From a virus: a DNA stretch of 33,560 nucleotides. The position numbers and the translations under genes are program-made. Shown here piece by piece: positions 7,801 to 15,912 of the stretch. The stretch's first letter is position 1. Every line of letters starts with the position of its first letter. The stretch spans positions 582 to 34,141 of the IMG/VR virus record IMGVR_UViG_3300003267_000500; one strand, written 5' to 3'. Below the pieces are notes generated by a model that searched no databases, was not told the DNA's origin, and saw only the letters and a program-made list of their open reading frames with translations.

Positions 7801-10355
7801 GCGAACGGCTCGAAGTAGCGAGGTGCGTTCGGCACGTGCGCCGTGAACGTCGTCGTCGCGCGCGACACGATGCCCTTCGGCATCCAGCCCTGCTCGTCGT
7901 GGTCGCCGCGCTTGATCGCGTCGGTCGCCTGGCGCATGTCGACGTCGGCCTTCGACGTCGGCTTGATCAGCGAGCCCCACGACGACCGCGGGATCGTCAC
8001 CTGCCCGCCCTTCTCGGCGACGGTGTACTGCCCGGGCTTCAGGCCCGCGGCGTGCAGCCACGCGAGCGTCTGGTTGACGTCCACGCCCTTGCCGCCGACG
8101 GTCAGCGCGTCGGGGATCGGATCGCGCAGCGCCTGCCCCATCGTGGCCGCGGTCTCCATCGACCCGAGCGCCCCGCCTACGAGTCGCTGCACCTCGTTCA
8201 CGTCGTCGTCGGCCACGTCGAGCTGCTTCATGGCCTGCTCGATGTCGCCGACGTCCTTCACCGTCGACAGCAGGGACGGCACAAGGCGCGACACGCGCGC
8301 CAGCGCCTCGTTCGTCTGCGTGACCTGGTTCTCGACGTGGTACTTCTCCAGCGCCGACAGCATCGCCTTCGGGTCGTGTCCGTCGGCCTCCAGCGCGTGC
8401 CGAAGCACGATCGCGGCGTTCTTCACCCCCAGCGCGTCCATCGCGGATCGCTGCAGGTACTGCTGCCCGCCGACGGACAGCCCCACGTCCGACAGGCGGT
8501 TCCAGTGCCCGTTCGCGACGGCCTGCGCGTGCGCCGGACGCTTCGGATCGGCGATGCCCAGGATCTGCTTCGCGAGGTCCGTGCGCATGGCGTCCTCGAC
8601 GTCCGCCTGCACGGTGCCGGGATCGTGCCCGATCTTCACGTCGAACGCGCGGCGCGACCGGTCGTAGTCGCCGCCCTCGACGGCCTTGGTGATCGCGTCG
8701 AACTCCTTCCGCGCCTGGCGCATCGCGTTCTTGCTCGCGAGCACATCGCGCATCGCGGCGAGATCGGCAGCCGTCACGGGCGCGCGCTCGGTGTCGGTCA
8801 GGCCCAGCTTCTTCGCCATGGCCACCGACGACGCCGTGTTCGTCATCGTGTCCGCGAACGCGAGCGCGGACAGGGCCTTGCCGGCGCCCTCCTCGACCTC
8901 CATCTTCGTCAGCTTGTCGGCGCGCAGGTGCAGCACCTCGGCCCGCACGGCGCGCTCCGCGGCCGCGCGCTTGATCGCGTCCGCCGCCTCCTCGAGCGGC
9001 GTGTCGGCCTCGAGGCCCGCGTCGGCCATGGCCTTCGCCACCAGGTTCTTCGTGACGTCGTCCTGCACGGCGTCGGGACCCTTCTCGGCGACGTCCAGCA
9101 GGCGCTTCGCGTCGTCCATCGCCTGCAGCGACCGACGCTTGACCTCCTGCGACGCGCTGCCGGCGACGACGCTCAGGCGCTCGTCGTCCTGGCGTCCGCC
9201 CAGCTCGCGCAGCGCGGCGCTGGTGTCGGGCGCCTCGCGGATCGCGTCCGTCATCGTGGCCGCCTGCTCCTCGCCGACGGACACGCGGCCCCCGCGCGGC
9301 TTCGTCTGCCGCAGCGTCCGCTGAGCCTCGCGCGCCTCCTCCTCCTGGGCCCGCAGCGTGAACTCCTCGTCGGCGAGCGCCCGCGCGGCCTCGCTGGCCA
9401 CCGGATCGTTCCGCACCGACTCCGCGATCAGCGCGCTCGTGGTCGAGTCCGCCGCGGTGGTCTCGGCGACGTCCGCCAGCGCCTTCGTCGCCTGCTCGTT
9501 CGCCTCGCGCAGTTGCTTCCGGTGGTGCCCGTTCACGATCACGTTGATCGCGCGCTCCGAGAGCCCCTGCGCCTTCAGCTTGTCCGTGTCGATGTCGTCG
9601 GACACGCCGCCCATCTTGTCGCGCACGGCCTTGATGTAGTCGCGCTCGGTGGCGCGCTTCGCGTCCTTGATCTGCTGCTTCGCCACGCCCTCGGCCTTCC
9701 GCTGCTCCGGCGTCAGCTTCGATCGCCGCTCCTTCTCGGCCGCCGTGCGCTCCTTCTGCTTGTCTGCGGCCTCGCGGTCGTGCTCCTCCTTCGACTTCAC
9801 CTTCGTGAGCCGCAGGTGGTTCAGCTTGCCGCCGGCACCTCCGATCACCCGGTGCGTGCCGTCGGGGTTCTGCCGCACGAGGATCGGCACGCCCTTCTCG
9901 TCGTCGCCGTTCGGGTGGACGGTGATCCACCGCTCCCCACCGTCGGCGACGGCCTTGCGCAGCGGCTGCGGCGCAGGGAACCGCGGGAGCGCCATCGCGT
10001 TCGGGCGCTCGGTCCCGTCGACGCCGTACACCCTGAACTTGCCGTGCCGGACGCGGTGCTCCTTCCCGTCGCCGTCGACCGCCGTGATGCCGGCGGGCCC
10101 GCGGTACACCTCGAGCCCGCGGCGTTCGGCGCCGTCGTCGCCCGTCCACCGCACGCGGTCGCGCGAGCCCCACGCGGCCCACGTGTGGCGGTGCTCGTGC
10201 GGGACGCGCACGCGCACCAACTCGCCGCTCTTCGCGTCCTCGAGGTCCACGAGCGCGTGCACCGGTTCGTCGCCCAGGCACTCCTCGCAGAGGCAGGACT
10301 CGTAGTGCGGCCGCGCGGCCGCCGCCTGCACCGGATCGACCTTCGCGGTGCTCAT
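4809..10355 (-). CDS. Giant polyvalent protein with C-terminal SF2/SNF2-like helicase
   Basis: Predicted 1848-residue protein. The last third is an SF2 helicase/translocase: Walker A GTGSGKS (about residue 1310), DEAQ in place of DEAH (about 1442), GSGTP (about 1485) and motif VI QQRSGRAYRQGQ (about 1764). The N-terminus has a CLCEEC cluster (21-26), an SH3-like stretch with GITAVDGDGKEHRVRHGKF shared with the 1266-residue protein, and a WITVHPNG...HRVIGGAGGK segment I associate with large phage virion proteins. The middle is long, helical and charged. GMFGG and QGGLFG peptides recur before the helicase. No methylase NPPY/F motif was found. The ATG forms a 4-base ATGA overlap with the zincin gene. 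Likely an injected DNA-remodelling or antirestriction protein by analogy with DarB-type proteins; the role is inferred. Confidence 0.85.
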   Translation of the reverse strand: MSTAKVDPVQAAAARPHYESCLCEECLGDEPVHALVDLEDAKSGELVRVRVPHEHRHTWAAWGSRDRVRWTGDDGAERRGLEVYRGPAGITAVDGDGKEHRVRHGKFRVYGVDGTERPNAMALPRFPAPQPLRKAVADGGERWITVHPNGDDEKGVPILVRQNPDGTHRVIGGAGGKLNHLRLTKVKSKEEHDREAADKQKERTAAEKERRSKLTPEQRKAEGVAKQQIKDAKRATERDYIKAVRDKMGGVSDDIDTDKLKAQGLSERAINVIVNGHHRKQLREANEQATKALADVAETTAADSTTSALIAESVRNDPVASEAARALADEEFTLRAQEEEAREAQRTLRQTKPRGGRVSVGEEQAATMTDAIREAPDTSAALRELGGRQDDERLSVVAGSASQEVKRRSLQAMDDAKRLLDVAEKGPDAVQDDVTKNLVAKAMADAGLEADTPLEEAADAIKRAAAERAVRAEVLHLRADKLTKMEVEEGAGKALSALAFADTMTNTASSVAMAKKLGLTDTERAPVTAADLAAMRDVLASKNAMRQARKEFDAITKAVEGGDYDRSRRAFDVKIGHDPGTVQADVEDAMRTDLAKQILGIADPKRPAHAQAVANGHWNRLSDVGLSVGGQQYLQRSAMDALGVKNAAIVLRHALEADGHDPKAMLSALEKYHVENQVTQTNEALARVSRLVPSLLSTVKDVGDIEQAMKQLDVADDDVNEVQRLVGGALGSMETAATMGQALRDPIPDALTVGGKGVDVNQTLAWLHAAGLKPGQYTVAEKGGQVTIPRSSWGSLIKPTSKADVDMRQATDAIKRGDHDEQGWMPKGIVSRATTTFTAHVPNAPRYFEPFAASGGDYGAAIERHVGSRIAEGESPTTILPDLLSPKVMDSVPDREAYKAALKQVFPLHDEDGKAIDYDKHRAKFEEIADRHMAARYGDGPEKPLHQQGVDVDDKNVHEAVFRMLADDPGAVAAFKPSGTLTHDDQRAIRDRHAKMLATTGVLDKHADEALEAVRKLGTEPDKTPREIGMFGGGGMFGGGAAAPSDGVSMEWKQWDTERQALGQSFNREMLLRAREKLRTSPEPTNERMKLQRQQMIDQLSHVALSAPTQWSEYVRTHGSQVAAVEAMQDEIKSDAVKKFRDHYGKITGKPLLVGTMPVTNKDRHIAAMDPAAGEEMRKEMRSLMGKLQDRSGGGQYAQMLSGELINRVARTAEQDRLAAQQQGGLFGMATAPKPSGPKEVKAALGERYTLGQRLEGQIASLVGTLGGQFNPRQSAHALFGGLNMDGPRAAQQRAIRLLNANGGRLGGWLGTGSGKSLTSIAAFADQHDRGKSSHALFLTPVAVQNQFGGEMLRYTEPGKFKWKTGADMSHDERVQLMSDKSTHMRVLTHQAFRDTALKMMADHRGVSTDQMRADLLKSDVKTRAGWWKDVREKHGIPPMFVYNDEAQSTTEREGADPSLLNRVLSAVHHPMNATAYLAGSGTPHKNDASEVWSQAAALAPDRYADRNDFMQTHGADVDINPDAIRRELSPLTYSAKVEPAVARQDTHNPTISPDGRLVNGPPLPIEGAYAAHVKKVEDAYANARKARMRGGVNVDAIKTLAPHIFEGVPEADHEKTAREWQANTGTLNRDVAIRRALNMAPAEINPKLQKVTELVKHQLGKTWTDTKGNKKKGRASIVFSDSSQEVQHIAEHLQKQGLRVVTYTGDMDTRQRENARQGFMPDSKRDEDAKYDVIVGTSSMEAGVNLQRAGMVAHYDVPMTAKAHQQRSGRAYRQGQEGDVDIVNLHTDHDYEKRALRRLAHKRDLAEVFESPISNLDQTGIAGAYQRELAARHADSDPDVRMPAAAK

Positions 10356-13300
10356 GCGAGCGCGATCCGGCTGCGGATGAAGATCCGTTCCATCGCCTTC
10401 CTGAGCGACCTGTGGCGCGCCATCGTCTGCGTCAGGTTCTCCATGGCCGCGTTGATCGCCTTCCGCTCCTCGCCCTGCGGGTACGGTTCGCGCGTCTCCC
10501 CGGCGCGCGGGATCTTGTACTGCACCCGCGTGCCGGACACGAGGTACGTGTTGAGTTGCTTCTTGTCGTGCAGCTTGTCCTCCACGTACGACTCGAAAGC
10601 GCGCGCGAACAACTCGTGATTCCGCGCCCAGTAGTCGCCCAGCGACGATGCGTCGGTCACAAACCGCGAGCGCTCCATGTACTCGTCGGGGCTCGTCTTC
10701 CGGTGCTCGGCGATCTCCTGGCGCGCCTTGTTGCGCGTGTCGAAGTCGGCGGCGCGCAACTTCCCCTGCAGCTCGTGGAACCGATCGGACCGGCGCGGCT
10801 TGTGGATGGCCTCCATCACCTTGGTGTAGGCGGCGACCACGTCGGAGTGCACGTCCTCGTGCGGGCGGTCCGACTCCGACATGAACTGCGGCCGCCGCGA
10901 CGACCCCAGCCCCACGACGCGCTGCGGGTTGGCCGTCATGATGTTGTCGAAGAAGTGGCCCCACTCGTGCGCCAGCGTGCCCGCGCCGCGGGTGTTCGTG
11001 AGGTTGATCACCTGCTCCAGCGCTTCGTAGTGCGCGTTTGCCTTGCCCCCGCCGCGCGCGCCGAACGCGATGGCGAGGCGCCCGCCGTGCGTCACGGTCT
11101 CGGGCTCGACGCCCATGATGTCGGCGAGGTCGCTGAACGCGCCGTACGCGTGCGACAGGTGCTCGCTGCGCGCGGTCTGGTCGACCCAGTTGCCGTACTG
11201 CACGCCGCGGAAGTTGAACTTCTTCTTCAGCGTCTCGCCCTCGACGTTCGCCGGCATGGCGGCGCCGCCGCTCCGCTCGATCGGGGCGTCCGCGCGCGTC
11301 CACTTCAGGCGCGGCCCGCGCTCCTGCTTCGCCTTCTCCCCCAGCAGGCTGTCCCACTTGCCGTCCTTCTCCATCTGCTGCGCGTCGCGCAGCTTGTCGT
11401 GCAGCGCGCCGACGCCGTGCACGGCGCGCGACAGGCGGTGCGACCGCAGCGCCTTGTTGACCCGCGCGATCTCGGCGTTCAGCGGGTCCTGCATGCGCCG
11501 GATGGTGCCGAGCGCGCCCATCCCGTCGCGGAGCGAGGCCCAGCGCTGTTCCTCTCCCAGCTCCTTGACCTTGCCCATGTCGATCGACGACGCGATGCCC
11601 GTGAGCGCGATCAGATACTGGCGGTACGGGTTGGAGTTGACGACCACGACGCTCCGATCGCCGGACTCCGTCGTCGCCACCCGCTGGTTGCCGACGTCCG
11701 CCTCGACGGGCTTGGTGAAGGCGTAGACCTCATCGCCGTCGCGCCCGCGTCGCCGCACGAGCGTCGGCGCGTACCCGGCAGACGTCAGCACGTCCATCGG
11801 GATGCGGTGCAGGCGCGAGCGCATCCGCGTCTCCATCTCGCCCGTGCGGATGTTCCGGTTCGTCTCGGGCACCTTGTCGCTCGTGTCGTACACGAACACG
11901 CTCCCGGACGATCCGCGACCACCACGGGTACCTGCGTACTCGCGCTCGCCGCGCGCGTTCTCGCTCACCTCGCCCAGGAACGGCTTCAGGTGCTCCAGCA
12001 GCTCCTTGGTCGTGTACGTCTCGTCCTGACGCATGATGCCGCCGTCCATGAGCTTCCAGTCGCTCAGGAACTCGGTCACTTCGTCGACGGTGTGGAGCTG
12101 CTGCAGTGCCCCCTTCAACCACTGCGCGCCCTCGACGTACCACGCGCGCGACTCGCGATCGGCCGCTGGCGCCGAGCCCACCGCGGCGATGATCTGCGCC
12201 TTCATGAAGCTGGCGCCCGGCGAGTCGCCGAGCGCGCGATCGGCCTCGTGGTCGTACTTGCCGAACACGGCTTCCTTCGTGACGGCCTTCTGCGCCTCGT
12301 TCTCGCCCAGCGCCTCGACCTGGTCCAGGTTCTCGGTGTTGATCTCCTCGCCGCGCTTCCACTTGTGCTTCCGCGCGCCCCACACGACCTCGCCGATGTC
12401 GCGGATCTCGCCCTCGCCGCGCTTCTCCTTCTCGGCCTGCAGCTCCTGCCACGTCTTCTCGGGCTTCGGCTCCTCCGCCTTCGGCGCCGCCGGCTTCTCC
12501 GGCTCGGCCGTTGGGGGCGCCTCGACCTTCGGCTCCGACTTCGGGGCCGGCGCTTCGGGCTCTGCCGCCTTGGGCGGCTCGGGCTTCGCGATCGGCTTCA
12601 CGCCGATGCGCTTCGCGACGTCGTCCAGCGACGTGGTCGACGGCAGGTCGTCGCGCGCGTTGAGGAGATCTCGCGCCGTGCCCGCGTCGGGCGCGTACTT
12701 GTCGAGCCACGCCGACAACTCGTCGTGGCGCGACTCGTGCGCGTACAGGTCCAGCAGCGGCTTCCACGCGCCCGGCTTCGCCGATGCCATCGCGTCGTCC
12801 ACCTTCTTCAGGTAGGCGTCGCCTGGCTGATCGGCGCCCGACTCAGGCGGCTTGGGCTCCTCGACGGGCACGTCGCCGGCCTGTTGCTCTGCTGTGCGTG
12901 GGCGCGCCGCTACCTGATCGTCGATCAGACGCTGATCATGCGCCTCGAAGTCGAAGTCGGGATCCGTCGTCTTCGGCGGCGCCTCCGTCGGGGCTGGCTT
13001 CTCGGCGGGCTTGCCGTACTTCGCCTCGCGCTTCGCGCCGCGGCGCTCCAACTCCGCCTCGATCACCTTGCGGCGGGGGTCGTCGTCGGCCATGCCCTTC
13101 AGGCGCTCGTCGATCTCGGCGCGCTTCAGGCGCAGCACCTCGCGCGCGTACTTCGACGCGTCGAACTCTCCCGGATCCTTGGAGGGTTCGGCCTTCGGCG
13201 TCGCCTTGACGACATGGCGCTCGTGCTGCGTCACCAGCTCGACGCCGTGCGCCCCCACCCGCATGTGCGCCTTCACGTTCACCGGCGTGCCGGCGGCCAC

Positions 13301-13390
13301 GGGCTTGGGCGCGGCGGGCTTCGGACCGGCACCCCCGAACATGCCGAGCTGTTCGCCCTTCACCAGCGCCTGCACGAGGATGCGCACCAT
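10352..13390 (-). CDS. Giant polyvalent protein with LPD1-type zincin metallopeptidase domain
   Basis: Predicted 1012-residue protein. Residues about 722-940 match the large polyvalent protein-associated domain LPD1: FNFRGVQYGNWV, LAIAFGARGGGKANAHYE, VINLTNTRGAGTLAHEWGH and ELFARAFESYVED. His808 and His812 of HEWGH, with a Glu in the 926-937 helix, look like a zincin zinc site. The N-terminus carries QLGMF (14-18), then HMRVGAHGVELVTQHERHV, shared with the 1266-residue protein. Residues 265-315 form a Pro/Ala/Glu/Lys linker, and DIGEVVWGARKHKW (331-344) resembles a motif of other polyvalent proteins. ATG 13390 follows GAGGTG by 3 bases; a GTG at 13396 is inside that Shine-Dalgarno sequence. 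It is coupled to the helicase gene by ATGA. Such proteins are thought to be co-injected and to act on host targets; the substrate is unknown. Confidence 0.85.
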   Translation of the reverse strand: MVRILVQALVKGEQLGMFGGAGPKPAAPKPVAAGTPVNVKAHMRVGAHGVELVTQHERHVVKATPKAEPSKDPGEFDASKYAREVLRLKRAEIDERLKGMADDDPRRKVIEAELERRGAKREAKYGKPAEKPAPTEAPPKTTDPDFDFEAHDQRLIDDQVAARPRTAEQQAGDVPVEEPKPPESGADQPGDAYLKKVDDAMASAKPGAWKPLLDLYAHESRHDELSAWLDKYAPDAGTARDLLNARDDLPSTTSLDDVAKRIGVKPIAKPEPPKAAEPEAPAPKSEPKVEAPPTAEPEKPAAPKAEEPKPEKTWQELQAEKEKRGEGEIRDIGEVVWGARKHKWKRGEEINTENLDQVEALGENEAQKAVTKEAVFGKYDHEADRALGDSPGASFMKAQIIAAVGSAPAADRESRAWYVEGAQWLKGALQQLHTVDEVTEFLSDWKLMDGGIMRQDETYTTKELLEHLKPFLGEVSENARGEREYAGTRGGRGSSGSVFVYDTSDKVPETNRNIRTGEMETRMRSRLHRIPMDVLTSAGYAPTLVRRRGRDGDEVYAFTKPVEADVGNQRVATTESGDRSVVVVNSNPYRQYLIALTGIASSIDMGKVKELGEEQRWASLRDGMGALGTIRRMQDPLNAEIARVNKALRSHRLSRAVHGVGALHDKLRDAQQMEKDGKWDSLLGEKAKQERGPRLKWTRADAPIERSGGAAMPANVEGETLKKKFNFRGVQYGNWVDQTARSEHLSHAYGAFSDLADIMGVEPETVTHGGRLAIAFGARGGGKANAHYEALEQVINLTNTRGAGTLAHEWGHFFDNIMTANPQRVVGLGSSRRPQFMSESDRPHEDVHSDVVAAYTKVMEAIHKPRRSDRFHELQGKLRAADFDTRNKARQEIAEHRKTSPDEYMERSRFVTDASSLGDYWARNHELFARAFESYVEDKLHDKKQLNTYLVSGTRVQYKIPRAGETREPYPQGEERKAINAAMENLTQTMARHRSLRKAMERIFIRSRIALA

Positions 13391-13405
13391 GATCACCTCG
13401 ACGCG

Positions 13406-13411
13406 AGCATA
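13406..13411 (-). promoter_or_regulatory. -10-like TATGCT upstream of the zincin gene
   Basis: In the 137-base gap between the 43-residue gene and the zincin gene, TATGCT lies 15 bases before the ATG. The following CTCGCG.TCGAGGTG leader is nearly the same as that before the 1266-residue gene (24715). No good -35 was found at 16-18 bases. The rest of this gap shows no gene. Confidence 0.35.
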
Positions 13412-13527
13412 CCCCGCAGGCTACGGGTCAGCCGTTCGGTGCGCGTGAACCGCGAAACCGCCCTGGCTCCGGCCCGGTTGCGGACGCACGCAGCAGGAGA
13501 ATTTGCGCCTCCCGCGCGCGCCGAACG

Positions 13528-13659
13528 TTATGCCCAGCGCTCGATGCGGGCCCGTGCCACGCGCTCCTTACGGGCCTTCGACTTCGTCGCCGCGGTCGTC
13601 GCGCGCTTCCGAGGCAAGCCCCGCTTGCGACGCTGTTCCCGCTTACACTCGGGTCTCAT
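13528..13659 (-). CDS. Small, very basic protein (43 residues)
   Basis: Predicted 43-residue protein starting at an ATG that overlaps the stop of the membrane-protein gene by four bases (ATGA). About 40 percent of residues are Arg or Lys (for example KREQRRKRGLPRKR and KSKARKERVARARIERW). Such a peptide could bind nucleic acid, or it may be a condensing peptide packaged with the DNA, but no family is recognised. The tight coupling is the main support for it being real; composition alone would not be enough because high-GC antisense frames are also Arg-rich. A 137-base gap follows before the zincin gene. Confidence 0.45.
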   Translation of the reverse strand: MRPECKREQRRKRGLPRKRATTAATKSKARKERVARARIERWA

Positions 13660-14165
13660 CCGCTGTTGTCGCCGCCGGCCGGCGGCGGCACCGCCGCGCC
13701 CGTGCTCGCGTCGACGCCGGGCACCTTCAGCGTGAGCGCGCGCCCCAGGAACACGGCGAGTCCGACCACGAGCAGCGCGCCATCCGCGACGGCGACTTCG
13801 GTGTGCCCGTAGTACAGCGCGAACCCGTTGATCACGACGAGTGCGAGCGTACCGATCACGATGCCCGACCACAGGGCGATCGTCTTCACCAGCTCGAGGC
13901 GCGCGGCTGCTTCGATGCGCTTCTCCTCGAGGCGTCCCTTGATGCGCTTGTCCTCGACGTCGGCCGCAATCGTCGCGGTCTCCACCTTGGTGTCGTTGTC
14001 GTCCTTGTGCATGGCGACGTAGCCCGTGCCAGACACCTGCCCGACCTTCGGCGCGGCCACGCGCGTCGGTGCGTCCGGCATCGTCGGCAGCGCCGCCTCA
14101 CCTTCCGGCGTCCTCGCCGGCACTTCGCTCTCGCTACGCGGTGCGGTCGTCTTCGGATCAGACAT
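13656..14165 (-). CDS. Two-helix membrane protein (holin-like layout possible)
   Basis: Predicted 169-residue protein. The first 50 residues are polar, rich in Pro, Glu and Thr. A charged amphipathic stretch follows (DKRIKGRLEEKRIEAAARLELV, in part), then two hydrophobic segments separated by a short turn: SGIVIGTLALVVINGFALYY and GALLVVGLAVFLGRAL. The tail is Pro/Gly-rich. Two membrane helices with a charged flank would fit a holin or an injected membrane protein, but no lysin gene is nearby to support lysis. ATG 14165 has GGGGG five bases upstream and is preferred to a GTG at 14186. A TAGGAT -10-like hexamer lies 21 bases before it, partly formed by the stop codon of the upstream gene. Confidence 0.6.
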   Translation of the reverse strand: MSDPKTTAPRSESEVPARTPEGEAALPTMPDAPTRVAAPKVGQVSGTGYVAMHKDDNDTKVETATIAADVEDKRIKGRLEEKRIEAAARLELVKTIALWSGIVIGTLALVVINGFALYYGHTEVAVADGALLVVGLAVFLGRALTLKVPGVDASTGAAVPPPAGGDNSG

Positions 14166-14189
14166 GGGAACCCCCACGGTTCCCACATC

Positions 14190-14501
14190 CTATACCGGCT
14201 CGCACCGCCAGCGCCGCGTCGAGACGAGCTTGAAGCGCGCCGTCGGATCGCGTCCCCACGCTTTGATCGCTGCCTCGCGGTCCTCCTTCCGCGGTTCCAC
14301 CAGCACGTGAACGATCGTGCCCGTCGGCAGGTCGACGTCGTCGAGCAGGCCGTGCGCCGCCATCTCGGGCGACGCTGCCAGCACGTCCGTGCGCACGCCG
14401 GTCCGCGCGTGGTCGGGTCGCCCATCGTCGACGTCGTCGTCCCACTCACTCTCGACCGGCCACTCGGTCCTGGTGACCAGGACACTCCACCACGTGCTCA
14501 T
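14190..14501 (-). CDS. Hypothetical protein, 103 residues, coupled to the methyltransferase
   Basis: Predicted 103-residue protein of unknown family. It has an acidic N-terminal half (VESEWDDDVDDGRPD), a GTIVHVLVEPR strand-like segment and a basic C-terminus with KLVSTRRWRCEPV. The ATG at 14501 overlaps the stop of the adenine methyltransferase gene by four bases (ATGA), so the two are translationally coupled. The coupling suggests an accessory role to the methylation block, but nothing in the sequence names it. Two Trp-rich spots (WWSVL and RRWRC) suggest a small folded protein rather than an antisense artefact. Confidence 0.6.
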   Translation of the reverse strand: MSTWWSVLVTRTEWPVESEWDDDVDDGRPDHARTGVRTDVLAASPEMAAHGLLDDVDLPTGTIVHVLVEPRKEDREAAIKAWGRDPTARFKLVSTRRWRCEPV

Positions 14502-15910
14502 TTGCGCAGCTCCAGAATCACCGTGTTGATGCGCGTTCCCGACGACGCGAACGACTCCGGCGGGAGCGTCCGGAAGCGAACCTCGCCGTCGTACGTGGTG
14601 TTCGCGTGCGGCTTAGCCCATGCTCGGAACGCCACGTGCGCCGCGGACTCGGCCACCTCCGCGGTCGCCGGCAGCACCGTGCGCAGCACGCCGCCATCGC
14701 GCAGGAACTTGAACGCGTGCTGCACGTGCTCCATCCAGTGCGTGCCGTAGAACGGCGGGTTCATGACGACGGCGTCGTAGTCCGGCCGCACGGGCATCTG
14801 CAGGAAGTTGCCCGGCAGCACCTGCAGGCGCCGGTTCCCGATCGCCGACAGCTTCGCGACGCGCCCGGGGTCGATCTCGACCGCGGAGACGCGCAGGTTG
14901 CGGCTGTCGCCCAGCAGCGGCACCACGATCGCGCCGTCGCCCGCGGACGGCTCCAGCACGCGCGCCTCGCGCTCGACGTGCAGGTCGCGAAGCAGCTCGT
15001 CCACAACCTCCTGCGGTGTAGGGTAGAACGACAGGTCGCGCGCAGGCAGTCCGGACTTCGGCACTGGATCGGCGTCGCGCTCGGCCGCGTCCGGCAGGAC
15101 CTCGCCGTAGTAGTCGGCCAGCATCAGGTTCGCCTTCTCCACGAGATCATCGCGCGTGAACCACAGGTGCGCGTTCCCGTTCTTGAAGGTGCGGATCCGC
15201 AGGTACGGCGTCTCGCAGACCCCTTGTCGCGCGCCGAACGCTCGGCTGCCGCGACTCATGTTGATCGCCTCCATCAGCGCGCCCGGCGCGGGCTCCTTGC
15301 CGTCCAGAACGGACAGCACGCGTTCCACGTCGCCGATCATCTTGCCGGTCCGGGACCAGTTGTTGAACGACCCGAAGCTGTCGAACACGTGCGTCAGCAC
15401 GATCCGCGCGCCCAGCTTGAACGCGTCGTGCGACCGAAACCGCCGATCCAGCTCGGCGAACGTGCGCGCGAGCCCGCGCTGGAACGTGAGCTTGGAGTCC
15501 GCGCGCGCGGCGGCGAGTGTGCCGTACACGCGGTCCTCGTTCACCTCGGGCACGGCGTCGGACAGCGCCTTGAAGAAGTCATCGCGGGCGCTGGCGTCCA
15601 TCAGGTGCTCCAGGCCGGTGCGCTGCAGCAGGTGCATCCACACGCGCGCGTCGGTGTGCCGGCGGAACACCTCAACGGCCGCCGCTGGGTCGAACCGCTC
15701 GAACAGCGACTTGAAGTGCGCGTCGAGGCTGCGATCGACTAGCGCGAAGTGCGCGTTCTCGCAGGCGCCGTCCGCGATCGTGGACGCCTCCACGGCGAGC
15801 GCGCGCCCGCGCGCGATCAGCTCGGCCGCCTCGCGGATCTTGCGCACCGCCTCGTCGCGCTGGCCGCAGATGCGGACGACCGGGACGTCGGATGGCCTGA
15901 CGAGGTCCAC
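14498..15910 (-). CDS. DUF4942-containing N6-adenine DNA methyltransferase
   Basis: Predicted 470-residue protein. The first part (about residues 110-265) matches DUF4942: LDRRFRSHDAFKLGARIVLT, DVERVLSVLDGK, LRIRTFKNGNAHLWF and ADYYGEVLP. The C-terminal part is a Rossmann methyltransferase: YPTPQEVVDELL, motif I VLEPSAGDGAIV (about 316-327), the acidic VEIDP, and the catalytic NPPF at about 384-387, the motif of N6-adenine and N4-cytosine amino-methyltransferases. The DUF4942 fusion is common in phages and mobile elements. The start is a GTG at 15910, just after the stop of the C5-methyltransferase, so the two are coupled. The likely role is self-methylation against host restriction; the target site cannot be read from sequence. 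Confidence 0.88.
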   Translation of the reverse strand: MDLVRPSDVPVVRICGQRDEAVRKIREAAELIARGRALAVEASTIADGACENAHFALVDRSLDAHFKSLFERFDPAAAVEVFRRHTDARVWMHLLQRTGLEHLMDASARDDFFKALSDAVPEVNEDRVYGTLAAARADSKLTFQRGLARTFAELDRRFRSHDAFKLGARIVLTHVFDSFGSFNNWSRTGKMIGDVERVLSVLDGKEPAPGALMEAINMSRGSRAFGARQGVCETPYLRIRTFKNGNAHLWFTRDDLVEKANLMLADYYGEVLPDAAERDADPVPKSGLPARDLSFYPTPQEVVDELLRDLHVEREARVLEPSAGDGAIVVPLLGDSRNLRVSAVEIDPGRVAKLSAIGNRRLQVLPGNFLQMPVRPDYDAVVMNPPFYGTHWMEHVQHAFKFLRDGGVLRTVLPATAEVAESAAHVAFRAWAKPHANTTYDGEVRFRTLPPESFASSGTRINTVILELRK

Positions 15911-15912
15911 GG

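Noticed and set aside
4606-10281. 1891-codon minus-strand frame overlapping the helicase gene
   Set aside because: Low-complexity Arg/Ala/Gly product in a shifted frame; no recognisable domain.
4854-10619. Very long plus-strand open frames opposite the helicase gene
   Set aside because: Composition is that of antisense translation and no motif is found, whereas the minus frame has a full helicase motif set.
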